Positions 53,203 to 62,385 of a stretch of 64,000 bases of DNA are shown here, piece after piece. A program made the translations under genes and the position numbers. Positions within the stretch are counted from its first letter, which is position 1; each line of letters opens with the position of its first letter. Source of the stretch: Paracnuella aquatica (GTDB taxonomy: Bacteria; Bacteroidota; Bacteroidia; Chitinophagales; Chitinophagaceae); contig NZ_QOWJ01000001.1 of assembly GCF_003332885.2 (NCBI RefSeq), positions 62,001 to 126,000 of the forward strand, given 5' to 3'. A model generated the notes under the pieces. That model saw only the letters and a list, made by a program, of their open reading frames with translations, searched no databases and was not told the DNA's origin.

Positions 53203-55273
53203 TTGGTGCTTCAGTTTTATTGAACAGGTAATGATAGGTTTCCTCTTGCGAACGTACATTTTTTTGCGACCCGTTGCGAACGTAGGTGTTCGAAAGGTTG
53301 TTGTCGAGCCAGCGGGCTTTTACATTGTCGCTTAGTTGAATGTTGAGGATGTCCATGAGTTCGCTTCGCAACGCAGGATCCAGGATAGGGCAGGAGGCCT
53401 CCACGCGGTGGTCGAGGTTGCGGGTCATCCAGTCGGCCGATGAAATATACATCCGTTCTTTGCCGCCCTGGTAAAAATACCAGACCCGTGCATGCTCCAG
53501 GAATTCATCGACAATGGAAATGGCTGTTACCGCGTGCACGAATTTTTCGTTTTGCGACAGCATGCCAAAGATGCCGCGGACAATGAGTTTTAGCTCAACG
53601 CCGGCACGGGCTGCATCGTACAATGCATTGATCATTTCCTCGTCGGAAAGTGAGTTCATTTTGGCAACGATCACCGCTTTCTTGCCGCGTTTTGCATTCT
53701 TTATTTCGTTGTCGATCATCTTCAATACTTCGCGGCGGGCAAAAATGGGCGACGGCAACAGTGTGCTGCATGCTTTAAGGAAATGTGTGCCGGTTTTATG
53801 GTGTTCGATGTAATTGAAGATGCGATTAACATCGGCCATGATGGCTTTGTTGGCCGTAAGCAGGCAATGGTCGGCGTACACTTTTGAAGTGCTTTCATTG
53901 AGGTTGCCGGTGCTGACAAAACCGTACTGCAAAATGCGTTCGGCCACACGTTTGCGGATGAGGCAAATTTTCGCATGTACTTTCATGTTAGGTATGCCAA
54001 TCAACACTTTCACACCTTCTTCTTCTAACCGCTCTTTCCATTCCAGGTTTGCTTCTTCGTCGAAACGAGCTTTCAGTTCCAGCACCACCGTTACCTGTTT
54101 GCCATTGCGCACTGCATTTATCAATGCATTGATCACCTTCGATTGTGATGCCAACCGGTAGCAGGTAATTTTGATAGAAGTTACATCCGGGTCAATGGCT
54201 GCTTCTTTCAACAGGTTAATTAGCGGGTGAAAAGAATGATACGGAAAATGCAGGAGCACATCCCGCTCCAATACCACGTCGGTAGTACGTTTGCCAGCGA
54301 GTGCCGGGTGCATGAATGGTTTGCGCCTGCGGCTTTGTTCCCGAAATACCGATGCGGGGAAATCCATGAAATGGCGGAAATTATGAATGCGGCCGCCGGG
54401 GATCAAGTTGTCGCGTTTGGACAAGTGCAGCTTGCGGATCAAAAACTCCAACAGGCCGGGGTCCATTTCTTTGTCGTACACAAATCGAACGGGCTTGCCT
54501 TTGCGGCGGTTCTTTAATCCCTTTTCGATTTTCTGCACCAGGCTGGTGGCAATATCGTTGTCGATGTCAAATTCCGCGTCGCGGGTTACTTTAAACACAT
54601 TCGACTGGTATTCGTCGTAGCCGAAGTAGGCAAAGATCTGTGGCAAATTGAAACGGATCACATCTTCAAGCAAAATAATGTGGTGCTCGCCGTTGGGCGA
54701 AGGCAGTTGCACAAAGCGGCCCAAAGTGCGGCTGGGCACTTCAATCAGTGCATACTTGCGTTGCAGCGCACTATTTTTCATCCACATCACCACACCCAGG
54801 TAAATCGATTTGTCACGCAGGTAAGGCGTATCCGGAATGCTTTCAATCATCAGCGGAATGAGGTTTGGACTTACCTCTTCGTCGTAAAATTTTTGTACAA
54901 ACTCCTGCTGCTCCGGGTTGAGGCCTTTTTCTGTGATGAGGAAAATCTTTTCCGCTTTCAATTCTTCCAATATGCCGCTCCAGATGCGGTTGAACTCACT
55001 TTGGTGATTCAGCACCGTCATTTGGATTTCTTCCAGAATCGCTTCGGGGTTTTGCTCCAGGTTCATTTTGGCCTTGTTGCCCAATTGAATCATGCGCTTG
55101 AGGGTGGCCACCCGAACCCGGAAAAACTCGTCCAGGTTGTTGGAAAAAATACCCAGGAAACGAATGCGTTCGCGGAGCGGCACGGTAGGGTCGGCGGCTT
55201 CCTGCAGCACACGGGCATTAAAGGAAAGCCAGCTGATATCGCGGTAAATGGTCTTGCGTTTGGGATCAGTCAT
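53183..55273 (-). CDS. ppk1: Polyphosphate kinase PPK1
   Basis: 696-aa kinase. N-terminal RDISWLSFNARVLQEA and GIFSNNLDEFFRVRVA, the catalytic half with FRDNFHPL-like HSFHPLINLLKEAAID, phosphohistidine segment NMKVHAKICLI, and DLDHRVE-like RNLDHRVEASCPI. It polymerises ATP gamma-phosphate into polyphosphate. The ATG giving MTDPKRKTIYRD was used instead of one 21 bp upstream. Co-transcribed with ppx. Confidence 0.95.
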   Translation of the reverse strand: MTDPKRKTIYRDISWLSFNARVLQEAADPTVPLRERIRFLGIFSNNLDEFFRVRVATLKRMIQLGNKAKMNLEQNPEAILEEIQMTVLNHQSEFNRIWSGILEELKAEKIFLITEKGLNPEQQEFVQKFYDEEVSPNLIPLMIESIPDTPYLRDKSIYLGVVMWMKNSALQRKYALIEVPSRTLGRFVQLPSPNGEHHIILLEDVIRFNLPQIFAYFGYDEYQSNVFKVTRDAEFDIDNDIATSLVQKIEKGLKNRRKGKPVRFVYDKEMDPGLLEFLIRKLHLSKRDNLIPGGRIHNFRHFMDFPASVFREQSRRRKPFMHPALAGKRTTDVVLERDVLLHFPYHSFHPLINLLKEAAIDPDVTSIKITCYRLASQSKVINALINAVRNGKQVTVVLELKARFDEEANLEWKERLEEEGVKVLIGIPNMKVHAKICLIRKRVAERILQYGFVSTGNLNESTSKVYADHCLLTANKAIMADVNRIFNYIEHHKTGTHFLKACSTLLPSPIFARREVLKMIDNEIKNAKRGKKAVIVAKMNSLSDEEMINALYDAARAGVELKLIVRGIFGMLSQNEKFVHAVTAISIVDEFLEHARVWYFYQGGKERMYISSADWMTRNLDHRVEASCPILDPALRSELMDILNIQLSDNVKARWLDNNLSNTYVRNGSQKNVRSQEETYHYLFNKTEAPIEVSSH

Positions 55274-55420
55274 AAAATAAGGGCGGTACGCCAATGGGTA
55301 TATGCAAGTTTTATGCTCAGCACACCAATCTATGGATTAGCCCACATTTTCCCAAACAAGCTTTAACTTTTGACAACCGATTTTACAGCGGGAAACATAT
55401 TCATGTAAAAAACGCGACCC

Positions 55421-56449
55421 TCATTGCTCGATGTTTTCCGGTTGCGCCAGCCTTTCCCTTTTATTGAAAAATGTAAGCAGCGCAAAGCAAAGCAGGCCGC
55501 CCAGAATGATGATGACGGTTTGGGCCACCCACAACAGCCAGCCCAATGCGATGCCGGTTTCGCGGGCCACGCCATACAGTTCCATCAGCTTTTCTACCAG
55601 GAACGGGTATGCGCCAATGCCGCCCGGCGTAATGATCATGGCAATGCTGCCAATGCCCAACGTGGTAAGGCCGCTACCAATGCCCAGATGTGCCGTTTCG
55701 CGCAGCGCATAAATGCCTACAGTGGTGCTGGCCAGGTACATTGCCCAGATGAGCACGGTATGAAAAAGAAACAGGCCTTTCTGTTTGACCAGCCGTATGC
55801 TGTTCAAGCCATTGGCGATACCGGTTAAAATGTTTTTGATTTTGCCCACTGCATCAATATGTCCAAAACGGCGGAGCACAAACGAAGCTAGAGCAATGCC
55901 CCCAATGACGATGACTAATACGATCCCAATTTTAGTAAAAGAAAAATCGCCACTGCGGTTGCGGAAAAAATTGGCAAACAGGTTGGCAACATAGTCGCCG
56001 ATCAAATGTCCTTCGAACAACAGTGCCAGCACAAATATGATCAGCAGGCACACCACATCCACAGCCCGTTCCACCACGATGGTGCCCACCAGTTTGTCAG
56101 CTCGCACTTTTTCGTAGCGGGCCAGCAGCGTGCATTTCACCACTTCGCCCAACCGCGGCACGCCGGCATTTACCAGGTAGCCAATCATTACAGCCGCAAA
56201 CGTGTTGAAGTTAGAAGGCTTGTATCCCAACGGCTCCATCAGTATTTTCCAGCGCATGGCGCGGCTATAGTGGCTGATGAGCAGCATGGCCACTACCGGC
56301 ACGGCCACCCAGTGCCGTGCATTGGCCACTGCGTATTTGATGGCCGTCCACTGCTGCTGGTTGATGTCTTTAATGGTGAGCCAAACAAAGAACAGCCCGA
56401 GGCCCAGGAAAAACAGGTACTGCAAAACGGTTCGTAAGGTGGGATGCAT
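55421..56449 (-). CDS. YbhN/UPF0104 flippase-like membrane protein
   Basis: 342-aa inner-membrane protein of the lysylphosphatidylglycerol-synthase TM region / flippase-like family (PF03706). About eight helices; family blocks MRWKILMEPLGYKPS, GYLVNAGVPRLGEVVKCTLL, VERAVDVVCLL and ITPGGIGAYPFLVEKLM are present. The synthase domain is absent. Probably handles lipid or lipid-linked substrates. The upstream region holds a large inverted repeat. Confidence 0.88.
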   Translation of the reverse strand: MHPTLRTVLQYLFFLGLGLFFVWLTIKDINQQQWTAIKYAVANARHWVAVPVVAMLLISHYSRAMRWKILMEPLGYKPSNFNTFAAVMIGYLVNAGVPRLGEVVKCTLLARYEKVRADKLVGTIVVERAVDVVCLLIIFVLALLFEGHLIGDYVANLFANFFRNRSGDFSFTKIGIVLVIVIGGIALASFVLRRFGHIDAVGKIKNILTGIANGLNSIRLVKQKGLFLFHTVLIWAMYLASTTVGIYALRETAHLGIGSGLTTLGIGSIAMIITPGGIGAYPFLVEKLMELYGVARETGIALGWLLWVAQTVIIILGGLLCFALLTFFNKRERLAQPENIEQ

Positions 56450-56464
56450 GGATGCAAATGTAGT

Positions 56465-56725
56465 TGGGAGACGGGAAAGTCAGGAAAGACGGAAAAGAGG
56501 GAAAAGTCAGAAGTCGGAGGTCGGAAGTCGGAAGACCGGAGTGGGCAGATGTTATCGTAGTTGAATGGAGAGTTTTAGGAGAAGTTGCATTAAAGAAGAA
56601 AATACATCCCTCCACAAAAAAAGACGCATACCCCATAGTAAGCGTCTTTCCTGTCTTTACAGACCTTCCGTCTTTCCCGTCTTGCATTTCTTCGGACCTC
56701 GGTCTTCAGTCTTCCGACTTCTTAC
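56465..56725. repeat. Long imperfect inverted repeat, purine-rich/pyrimidine-rich arms
   Basis: The left arm (about 56465-56545) is almost pure A/G on the plus strand with words AGACGGGAAAG, CAGGAAAGAC, AGAAGTCGGA and GGAAGTCGGAAGACCG; the right arm (about 56643-56725) has their complements. The loop is about 100 bp. It occupies the gap between panD and the flippase-like gene and may end the panC-panD transcript. Confidence 0.75.
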
Positions 56726-57066
56726 AACCTATTTCCTTCTTTCGGAAACACCACCCAGGGCTTAAATGTTTTTGCTTCTTCAAACGGCATTGATGCGTAG
56801 GAAATGATCACCACCACATCGCCGGCCATGCCGCGCCGAGCAGCAGGCCCGTTGAGGCAGCACACACCGGAACCACGCTTGCCTTTGATCAGGTAGGTTT
56901 CAATGCGTTCGCCGTTGTTTACGTTTACGATCTGCACTTTTTCGTGCTCAATCATGTTGGCCGCTTCCATCAGGTCCTCATCAAGGGTAAGGCTGCCCAC
57001 ATAATTCAAATTGGCTTCCGTAATAACGGCACGGTGCACTTTCGATTTTAATACAGAAATGGTCAT
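56722..57066 (-). CDS. panD: Aspartate 1-decarboxylase PanD
   Basis: 114-aa proenzyme that self-cleaves at Gly24-Ser25 ([10 protein letters not shown]) to form the pyruvoyl group and makes beta-alanine for pantothenate. [16 protein letters not shown] and [20 protein letters not shown] are the family blocks. It starts 37 bp after panC. Confidence 0.95.
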   Translation of the reverse strand: MTISVLKSKVHRAVITEANLNYVGSLTLDEDLMEAANMIEHEKVQIVNVNNGERIETYLIKGKRGSGVCCLNGPAARRGMAGDVVVIISYASMPFEEAKTFKPWVVFPKEGNRL

Positions 57067-57103
57067 AGCGGCGCAAAGTTAGGCCCTTTACACAAAGAAC
57101 ATG

Positions 57104-57943
57104 TTAATTAAGCGGAAGGTTGTCGATGAGGCGAATGCCGTTTACGGCAGCGGCTACCAGCGCCACTTTGGGCTCGGCCCCGTTTTGGGCGGGCTGCAAA
57201 GTCTGCGCATTTCGGATGGCCACATAATCTACGGCAAAACCCTGCGCCTCCAGTTGGCGGGTGGCGGCAGTTTCCAGTTCGCCTGCCGGTTCGGCCTGCA
57301 CGTGGTCTTGGATATAGCGCAACGCCTTAAACAATTCGGTGGCCCTGGTGCGGTCTTCGGCCGACAGGCGCAGGTTGCGGCTGCTCATAGCCAGGCCATC
57401 GGCTTCGCGCAGGGTGTTGGCAATAATGAGCTGCGGCGCGGCGCGGCCGGTAAGCTCCAGCAGCCGGCTCACCACCATGCATTGCTGGTAATCTTTTTGC
57501 CCCATATACAGGCGGTGCGGCTCCACCAATTGCAGCAGGCGGTCAATCACCTGGCACACGCCCTGGAAATGCCCGGGCCGGAAAGCCCCTTCGAGCAGGG
57601 TTTCAATCACACCCAGTTCGTAGTGTTTGGCCTGGTAGCCCGCTGGATATATTTCGGAAACAGAAGGCAGGAACAGCACATCGCAGCCGCCCTGGAGCAA
57701 TTGCTCCATATCCTGTTCAATTGTTTTAGGGTAATGTTGAAAGTCTGCGGCATTATTGAACTGCGTGGGGTTAACAAAAATGCTGCACACCGTCAGGTCG
57801 TTGCCTGCAACCGACTGGCGAATGAGGGAAAGATGCCCTTGGTGCAGGGCGCCCATGGTGGGCACAAAGCCCAGGGTTTTGCCGGCCGAACGTTGTTGTT
57901 GCAGGTGCAAATGCAGGGCTGCGGCTTCTTTGAACAGGATCAT
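57104..57943 (-). CDS. panC: Pantoate-beta-alanine ligase PanC
   Basis: 279-aa pantothenate synthetase. GFVPTMGALHQGHLSLI carries the ATP-binding HxGH-like motif, NPTQFNNAADFQHYPKT the pantoate site, FRPGHFQGVCQVIDRLL and GQKDYQQCMVVSRL the remaining family blocks, and MSSRNLRLS the KMSKS-like loop. Joins pantoate and beta-alanine. It diverges from the glycogen-synthase-domain gene, an arrangement common in this phylum. Confidence 0.95.
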   Translation of the reverse strand: MILFKEAAALHLHLQQQRSAGKTLGFVPTMGALHQGHLSLIRQSVAGNDLTVCSIFVNPTQFNNAADFQHYPKTIEQDMEQLLQGGCDVLFLPSVSEIYPAGYQAKHYELGVIETLLEGAFRPGHFQGVCQVIDRLLQLVEPHRLYMGQKDYQQCMVVSRLLELTGRAAPQLIIANTLREADGLAMSSRNLRLSAEDRTRATELFKALRYIQDHVQAEPAGELETAATRQLEAQGFAVDYVAIRNAQTLQPAQNGAEPKVALVAAAVNGIRLIDNLPLN

Positions 57944-57991
57944 AAAAGGGGTAGGGGCAGTGTTTGGCGGTAATGCTTAAAAATATTTAAT

Positions 57992-57999
57992 TACCTTTG
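57992..57999 (+). promoter_or_regulatory. Promoter -7 box of the glycogen-synthase-domain gene
   Basis: TACCTTTG matches the TAnnTTTG consensus exactly, 35 bp before the ATG at 58035, in the divergent space with panC. Confidence 0.6.
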
Positions 58000-58034
58000 C
58001 AACCTTTAATAAAAAAGCGTTTAAAAAGGTTACA

Positions 58035-58850
58035 ATGTCGGCAAAGAAAAGAATTTTATTTATTGCTAACGAAATGTCACCCTACCTGGAGCTGACTGAG
58101 TTTTCGGAAATTGTGAACAAGCTGGCAATTAAAGCAAACGACTCGGGATTTGAAGTGCGCTGCATTATGCCTCGATTTGGCACCATCAACGAACGCCGCC
58201 ACCGCCTGCACGAAGTAGTGCGGCTTTCGGGCATCAACGTTTCTGTCGACAACGAAGATTTTCCCCTCCAGATCAAAGTGGCCTCGCTGCCCAATGCCCG
58301 CCTCCAGGTTTATTTTCTCGACAACGAAGACCTGTTTAAACGCAAATTCGTTTTTGCCGACGAAGGCGAGCAATGGTACGACGACAACGACCTGCGCACC
58401 GTTTTCTTTTGCAAAGGCGCCCTTGAAACGGTGAAAAAATTTGGCTGGCCTCCCGACATCATTCATTGCAGCGGCTGGATGACGGGCCTGATTCCATTTT
58501 ACCTGAAAACTGTATACAAAAAAGAACCAGTGTTTGCCCACAGCAAAGTGGTGTACACAATCGGTCAGAATACTTTTGAGGAAAGCCTGGGTGCCGATTT
58601 TGTAAAAAAGGCCATGATCCACGCCTCGCTGAAAGAAAAAGAACTTGATATCTATAAAGATGCTAGCAACATGGCATTGCAGCGCGGCGGCGCCACTTTT
58701 GCCGACGCCATCACCTTTGGCGATGAAAGCGTAGACCCCGAACTGGTTGAAGCGTTTACCAAAGTGAAAGGCAAAAAAACGCTGCCTTACAACCCCGAAT
58801 CTGATTTAACAGACTATTTACAGTTGTATAGCGACCTTGCCGGTAAGTAA
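58035..58850 (+). CDS. Glycogen/starch synthase N-terminal domain protein
   Basis: 271-aa protein corresponding to the N-terminal Rossmann domain of GT5 glycogen synthases (KRILFIANEMSPYLELTEFSE, WPPDIIHCSGWMTGLIPFYL). The second domain is lacking, so catalysis of the classical kind is doubtful; single-domain forms are widespread in Bacteroidota. Cytoplasmic. Followed by a 12-bp inverted repeat before the next gene. Confidence 0.85.
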   Translation: MSAKKRILFIANEMSPYLELTEFSEIVNKLAIKANDSGFEVRCIMPRFGTINERRHRLHEVVRLSGINVSVDNEDFPLQIKVASLPNARLQVYFLDNEDLFKRKFVFADEGEQWYDDNDLRTVFFCKGALETVKKFGWPPDIIHCSGWMTGLIPFYLKTVYKKEPVFAHSKVVYTIGQNTFEESLGADFVKKAMIHASLKEKELDIYKDASNMALQRGGATFADAITFGDESVDPELVEAFTKVKGKKTLPYNPESDLTDYLQLYSDLAGK

Positions 58851-58859
58851 TAGTTACAG

Positions 58860-58909
58860 CAATGAGTAATATGTGGCGCACTATTGCGGGCTCCACCTAT
58901 TACTCATTG
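58860..58909. repeat. 12-bp perfect inverted repeat, possible transcript end
   Basis: CAATGAGTAATA (58860-58871) and TATTACTCATTG (58898-58909) flank 26 bp. No T-run, but the position directly behind the glycogen-synthase-domain gene suggests an RNA end or stabilising hairpin. Confidence 0.55.
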
Positions 58910-58954
58910 TTCGTTAAGCCTGGTGATATTTTTTCAACCGATTAATATAAACTT

Positions 58955-60403
58955 GTGAAGCAACAAAGCGTGGTGCTGCGGTCTCTTTCTGTATGTTTGT
59001 TTGGCCTTCTGTTATTAGCATCCTGCAAAAAGGTAAACGACGCTACAGAACTGGGCGGCGACCTTATTCCACCCGTTGATAATGTAAACACGTTCGACAC
59101 CACACTGGAAGTGTTTGCCTACAACCAGCCTTTCGGCACCGGCGATACGGCGCGGAGCATTTACAACGAAACGCATTTTATTGGCAACATCAGCAACGAC
59201 CCGCTGTTTGGTACTTCTTCCGGCACCCTGTTTCTGCAACTAAAGCCACAAGTGTTCATCAAGCCTTTTCAGTTCACTGATAAAAATAAGATTGTAGGTA
59301 TTGATTCGGTAGTGCTGGTGTTGGGATATAATTCTACTTACGGCGATACCATGCAGCCGCTCAACCTGCAGGTGTACGAAATAGATCAAAGCAGCGCCTT
59401 TACTGATGATTCGTCGTATTTCGTAAATCAAAACAATTTTACCTACAGCAATCCTATTTCCGGCATTCAAACCGTTTTTCCTTATACCCTGAATGATTCG
59501 GTTAAACTTTTCCGGGAAGCGGCAAAAAACCAGGTGCGGTTGCGGTTGAACAATGATTTTGGCGACCGCCTGCTGCGCTACGACTCTACCAATGCTTACC
59601 TGAGTGATTCGGCATTTAATACCCGCTTTAAAGGATTTGCAGTAAGGCCCGAAAACAAATCGATGGGCAACGCACTGGTGGGCGTTTCACTTGCCGATTC
59701 GAACACCAAATTGGCCATTTATTACCGGTACAACAACAGCAGCAACGCATTAGATACTGCTGTGACTTATTTCCGATTCAATACTTCAACTTCGGCATCG
59801 GCCAACTATATTGAACGCGACCGCACCGGTTCCGAATTTGCAGCTGTTGCTGGCGACAATACGCCGGACGAACTGGTTTATATTCAAAACACACCGGGCA
59901 CTTATGCACGCCTGTCGGTTCCGGGATTGTATACACTGACCAACCGGGTAGTACACCGTGCAGAACTGCTGGTGCAACAGGTTTCTGATCCGGCCGACAA
60001 ACAGTTTACACCACCGCCATATCTCTACCTCGATGCATACGATACAACCAACAAAGTGTACCGCACCATTCCCATCGACGTAGCCATCAACCCGCAAAAT
60101 GGACAAATCACGAATGCGCTTCAATTTGGCATGGCAGGCCGTAGAACCTCATTTGCCGGCAAGGATATCGTGGAGTGGCGCTTTGATATTTCGCGGTATG
60201 TGCAGCGGGTAGCCAACGCAACGCTCAGCCCATACGAGTTCCGGCTGTCCAGTCCATTCTTTATCACACCAAGGCTGGCATCGGGTAGCCAGGTTCAGCC
60301 CTTGTATGTCAATCCGGTGTTTGGCATTGGCCGGGTGCGGGTTGGCGGCGGCAACCATCCCACACAGCCTATGAAGCTGCGGATTGTTTATGCAAAGATT
60401 TAA
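58955..60403 (+). CDS. DUF4270 lipoprotein
   Basis: 482-aa exported protein starting with GTG; signal peptide with lipobox LLLLASC, then DATELGGDLIPPVDNVNTFD, the DUF4270 opening, and a long beta-rich body ending PMKLRIVYAK. Outer-surface or periplasmic lipoprotein typical of Bacteroidota, with unknown function. Its neighbourhood with the glycogen-synthase-domain gene and panC is conserved in the phylum as far as I know. Confidence 0.85.
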   Translation: MKQQSVVLRSLSVCLFGLLLLASCKKVNDATELGGDLIPPVDNVNTFDTTLEVFAYNQPFGTGDTARSIYNETHFIGNISNDPLFGTSSGTLFLQLKPQVFIKPFQFTDKNKIVGIDSVVLVLGYNSTYGDTMQPLNLQVYEIDQSSAFTDDSSYFVNQNNFTYSNPISGIQTVFPYTLNDSVKLFREAAKNQVRLRLNNDFGDRLLRYDSTNAYLSDSAFNTRFKGFAVRPENKSMGNALVGVSLADSNTKLAIYYRYNNSSNALDTAVTYFRFNTSTSASANYIERDRTGSEFAAVAGDNTPDELVYIQNTPGTYARLSVPGLYTLTNRVVHRAELLVQQVSDPADKQFTPPPYLYLDAYDTTNKVYRTIPIDVAINPQNGQITNALQFGMAGRRTSFAGKDIVEWRFDISRYVQRVANATLSPYEFRLSSPFFITPRLASGSQVQPLYVNPVFGIGRVRVGGGNHPTQPMKLRIVYAKI

Positions 60404-60431
60404 ACGCGTATTACTTTATTGAAATATACGG

Positions 60432-60462
60432 GCCGGGGCTATATTTGCACCCGGCTTTTTTT
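60432..60462 (+). terminator. Terminator after the DUF4270 gene
   Basis: GCCGGG and CCCGGC pair across a 12-nt loop and are followed by seven Ts. The loop contains the metK -7 box TATATTTG. Confidence 0.8.
60440..60447 (+). promoter_or_regulatory. metK promoter -7 box inside the terminator loop
   Basis: TATATTTG matches TAnnTTTG exactly; a TTG at about 60418-60420 lies near the -33 position. The predicted start is near 60454, giving metK a leader of about 48 nt with no room for a SAM riboswitch. Confidence 0.6.
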
Positions 60463-60501
60463 CTCTAACAACACAGAGGCCATTTTAAAATTCTAAACCG
60501 G

Positions 60502-61755
60502 ATGCCTTACCTATTTACTTCCGAAAGCGTATCGGAAGGCCACCCCGATAAAGTGGCCGACCAGATCTCTGATGCCTTGATTGACCATTTTCTTGCATTT
60601 GACCCCGAATCGAAAGTTGCCTGCGAAACGCTGGTAACAACCGGTCAGGTAGTGCTGGCCGGCGAGGTAAAATCGAAAGCCTATCTCGACGTACAGGATA
60701 TTGCCCGTGGTGTGATCCGTAAAATCGGTTACACCAAAAGCGAATATATGTTTGAAGCCAATTCCTGTGGTATCCTGTCTGCCATTCACGAGCAGTCGGC
60801 TGATATCAACCAGGGCGTTGACCGCAAACAAAAAGAAGAACAAGGTGCCGGCGACCAGGGAATGATGTTTGGTTATGCAACCAGCGAAACCGACGACTAT
60901 ATGCCCCTGGCCCTCGACCTGGCCCACAAGCTGCTGCAAGAGCTGGCTGCACTGCGCCGCGAAAATGGGGAGATCAAATACCTGCGTCCGGATGCAAAAA
61001 GCCAGGTAACATTGGAGTACGACGATAACAACCGTCCCGTACGCATTGATGCCATCGTAGTATCGACACAGCACGACGATTTTGGCTCGGAAGAAGAAAT
61101 GCAGGCGCAGATTCGCAAAGACATCATCGATATTTTGATTCCCCGCGTAAAGGCAAAATACGGTAAGTATGCACACTTGTTTGCCGGCGAAATCAAATAC
61201 CACATTAACCCAACCGGCAAGTTTGTAATCGGTGGTCCGCACGGCGATACAGGTCTTACCGGTCGCAAGATCATTGTAGACACTTACGGTGGTAAAGGTG
61301 CACATGGTGGTGGTGCGTTCAGCGGAAAAGATCCTTCCAAAGTGGACCGTTCTGCTGCTTATGCAACCCGTCATATTGCCAAAAACCTGGTTGCTGCCGG
61401 TGTTGCCGACGAAGTACTGGTGCAGGTGTCTTACGCTATTGGCGTTGCCCAACCAACCTCAATCAACGTAAACACATATGGCACGGGTAAAGTAGGTAAA
61501 AGCGATGGCGAGATTGCCAAGATCGTTGAAGGCATTTTCGACATGCGTCCTTACTTTATTGAGCAGCGCCTCAAACTGCGCAATCCTATTTACAGCGAAA
61601 CTGCTGCTTACGGACATATGGGCCGCCAGCCGCAAACCATCACTAAAGTGTTCAAAACCCATGATGGTGGCGAACTGAAACGTGAGGTGGAACTGTTTAC
61701 TTGGGAAAAACTCGATTACGTAGACCAGGTGAAGGCTGCATTTGGCATTCAATAA
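60502..61755 (+). CDS. metK: S-adenosylmethionine synthetase MetK
   Basis: 417-aa enzyme making SAM from methionine and ATP. Signature blocks: [20 protein letters not shown] near the start, [32 protein letters not shown] and [20 protein letters not shown]. Length and motifs are those of a full functional enzyme. It supplies SAM for ArsM, RlmB and other methyltransferases. Confidence 0.97.
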   Translation: MPYLFTSESVSEGHPDKVADQISDALIDHFLAFDPESKVACETLVTTGQVVLAGEVKSKAYLDVQDIARGVIRKIGYTKSEYMFEANSCGILSAIHEQSADINQGVDRKQKEEQGAGDQGMMFGYATSETDDYMPLALDLAHKLLQELAALRRENGEIKYLRPDAKSQVTLEYDDNNRPVRIDAIVVSTQHDDFGSEEEMQAQIRKDIIDILIPRVKAKYGKYAHLFAGEIKYHINPTGKFVIGGPHGDTGLTGRKIIVDTYGGKGAHGGGAFSGKDPSKVDRSAAYATRHIAKNLVAAGVADEVLVQVSYAIGVAQPTSINVNTYGTGKVGKSDGEIAKIVEGIFDMRPYFIEQRLKLRNPIYSETAAYGHMGRQPQTITKVFKTHDGGELKREVELFTWEKLDYVDQVKAAFGIQ

Positions 61756-61774
61756 ATAGTTTGCGTTATGCTTT

Positions 61775-61804
61775 AACCTCCCTCATTGCGGGGAGGTTTT
61801 TTAT
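61775..61804 (+). terminator. Terminator after metK
   Basis: AACCTCCC and GGGAGGTT form an 8-bp stem with an 8-nt loop followed by a T-run. Confidence 0.85.
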
Positions 61805-61815
61805 TTGAGTAAAAC

Positions 61816-62385
61816 ATGAATGAACATCACAACCCATGGACCATCGTTGCCCAAAAAAAGGTGTATGATAACCCATGGATCGGCGTTACCGAATTTGACG
61901 TGTTGAACCCTGCGGGTGGCAAGGGTATTTACGGGAAAGTGCATTTTAAGAACTTAGCCATCGGCGTTATTCCCATTGATGAAGCCGGTAATACTTACCT
62001 TGTGGGCCAGTATCGTTTTCCGCTGAGCCAGTACAGTTGGGAAATTCCGGAGGGCGGTTGTCCGCTCGGAACCGACCCGCTGGAAACAGCAAAACGGGAA
62101 CTTGAAGAAGAAACCGGATTGGTTGCAACCCAGTGGACAAGGATACAGGAAATGCACTTAAGCAACTCCGTTAGCGACGAACATTGTTTTATTTACCTGG
62201 CACAGGGGCTGCAGCAAATGCAGGCCATGCCGGAGGAAACAGAACAACTGGTGGTGCGGCAAGTCCCTTTTACCGAGTTGTACCAAATGGTGGCCAACGG
62301 AAAAATTACCGATGCCATTACTGTGGCTGCGGTGTTGAATGTGCACATCATGATTTTGGAAGGAACACTAAAAATAAAAGGTTGA
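61816..62385 (+). CDS. NUDIX hydrolase, ADP-ribose pyrophosphatase type
   Basis: 189-aa NUDIX protein that probably cleaves ADP-ribose or related nucleotides. The Nudix box reads GGCPLGTDPLETAKRELEEE followed by TGL; the metal-binding RELEEE part is intact, while the first conserved Glu of the box (G-x5-E) is Thr. The N-terminal beta domain (KVYDNPWIGVTEFDVL) and QYRFPLSQYSWEIPEGG fit the ADPRase subgroup. Stop overlaps the rlmB start by 4 bp. Confidence 0.88.
   Translation: MNEHHNPWTIVAQKKVYDNPWIGVTEFDVLNPAGGKGIYGKVHFKNLAIGVIPIDEAGNTYLVGQYRFPLSQYSWEIPEGGCPLGTDPLETAKRELEEETGLVATQWTRIQEMHLSNSVSDEHCFIYLAQGLQQMQAMPEETEQLVVRQVPFTELYQMVANGKITDAITVAAVLNVHIMILEGTLKIKG

Noticed and set aside
60404-60501. 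SAM riboswitch before metK
   Set aside because: The leader after the predicted start is about 48 nt and has no SAM-aptamer features.
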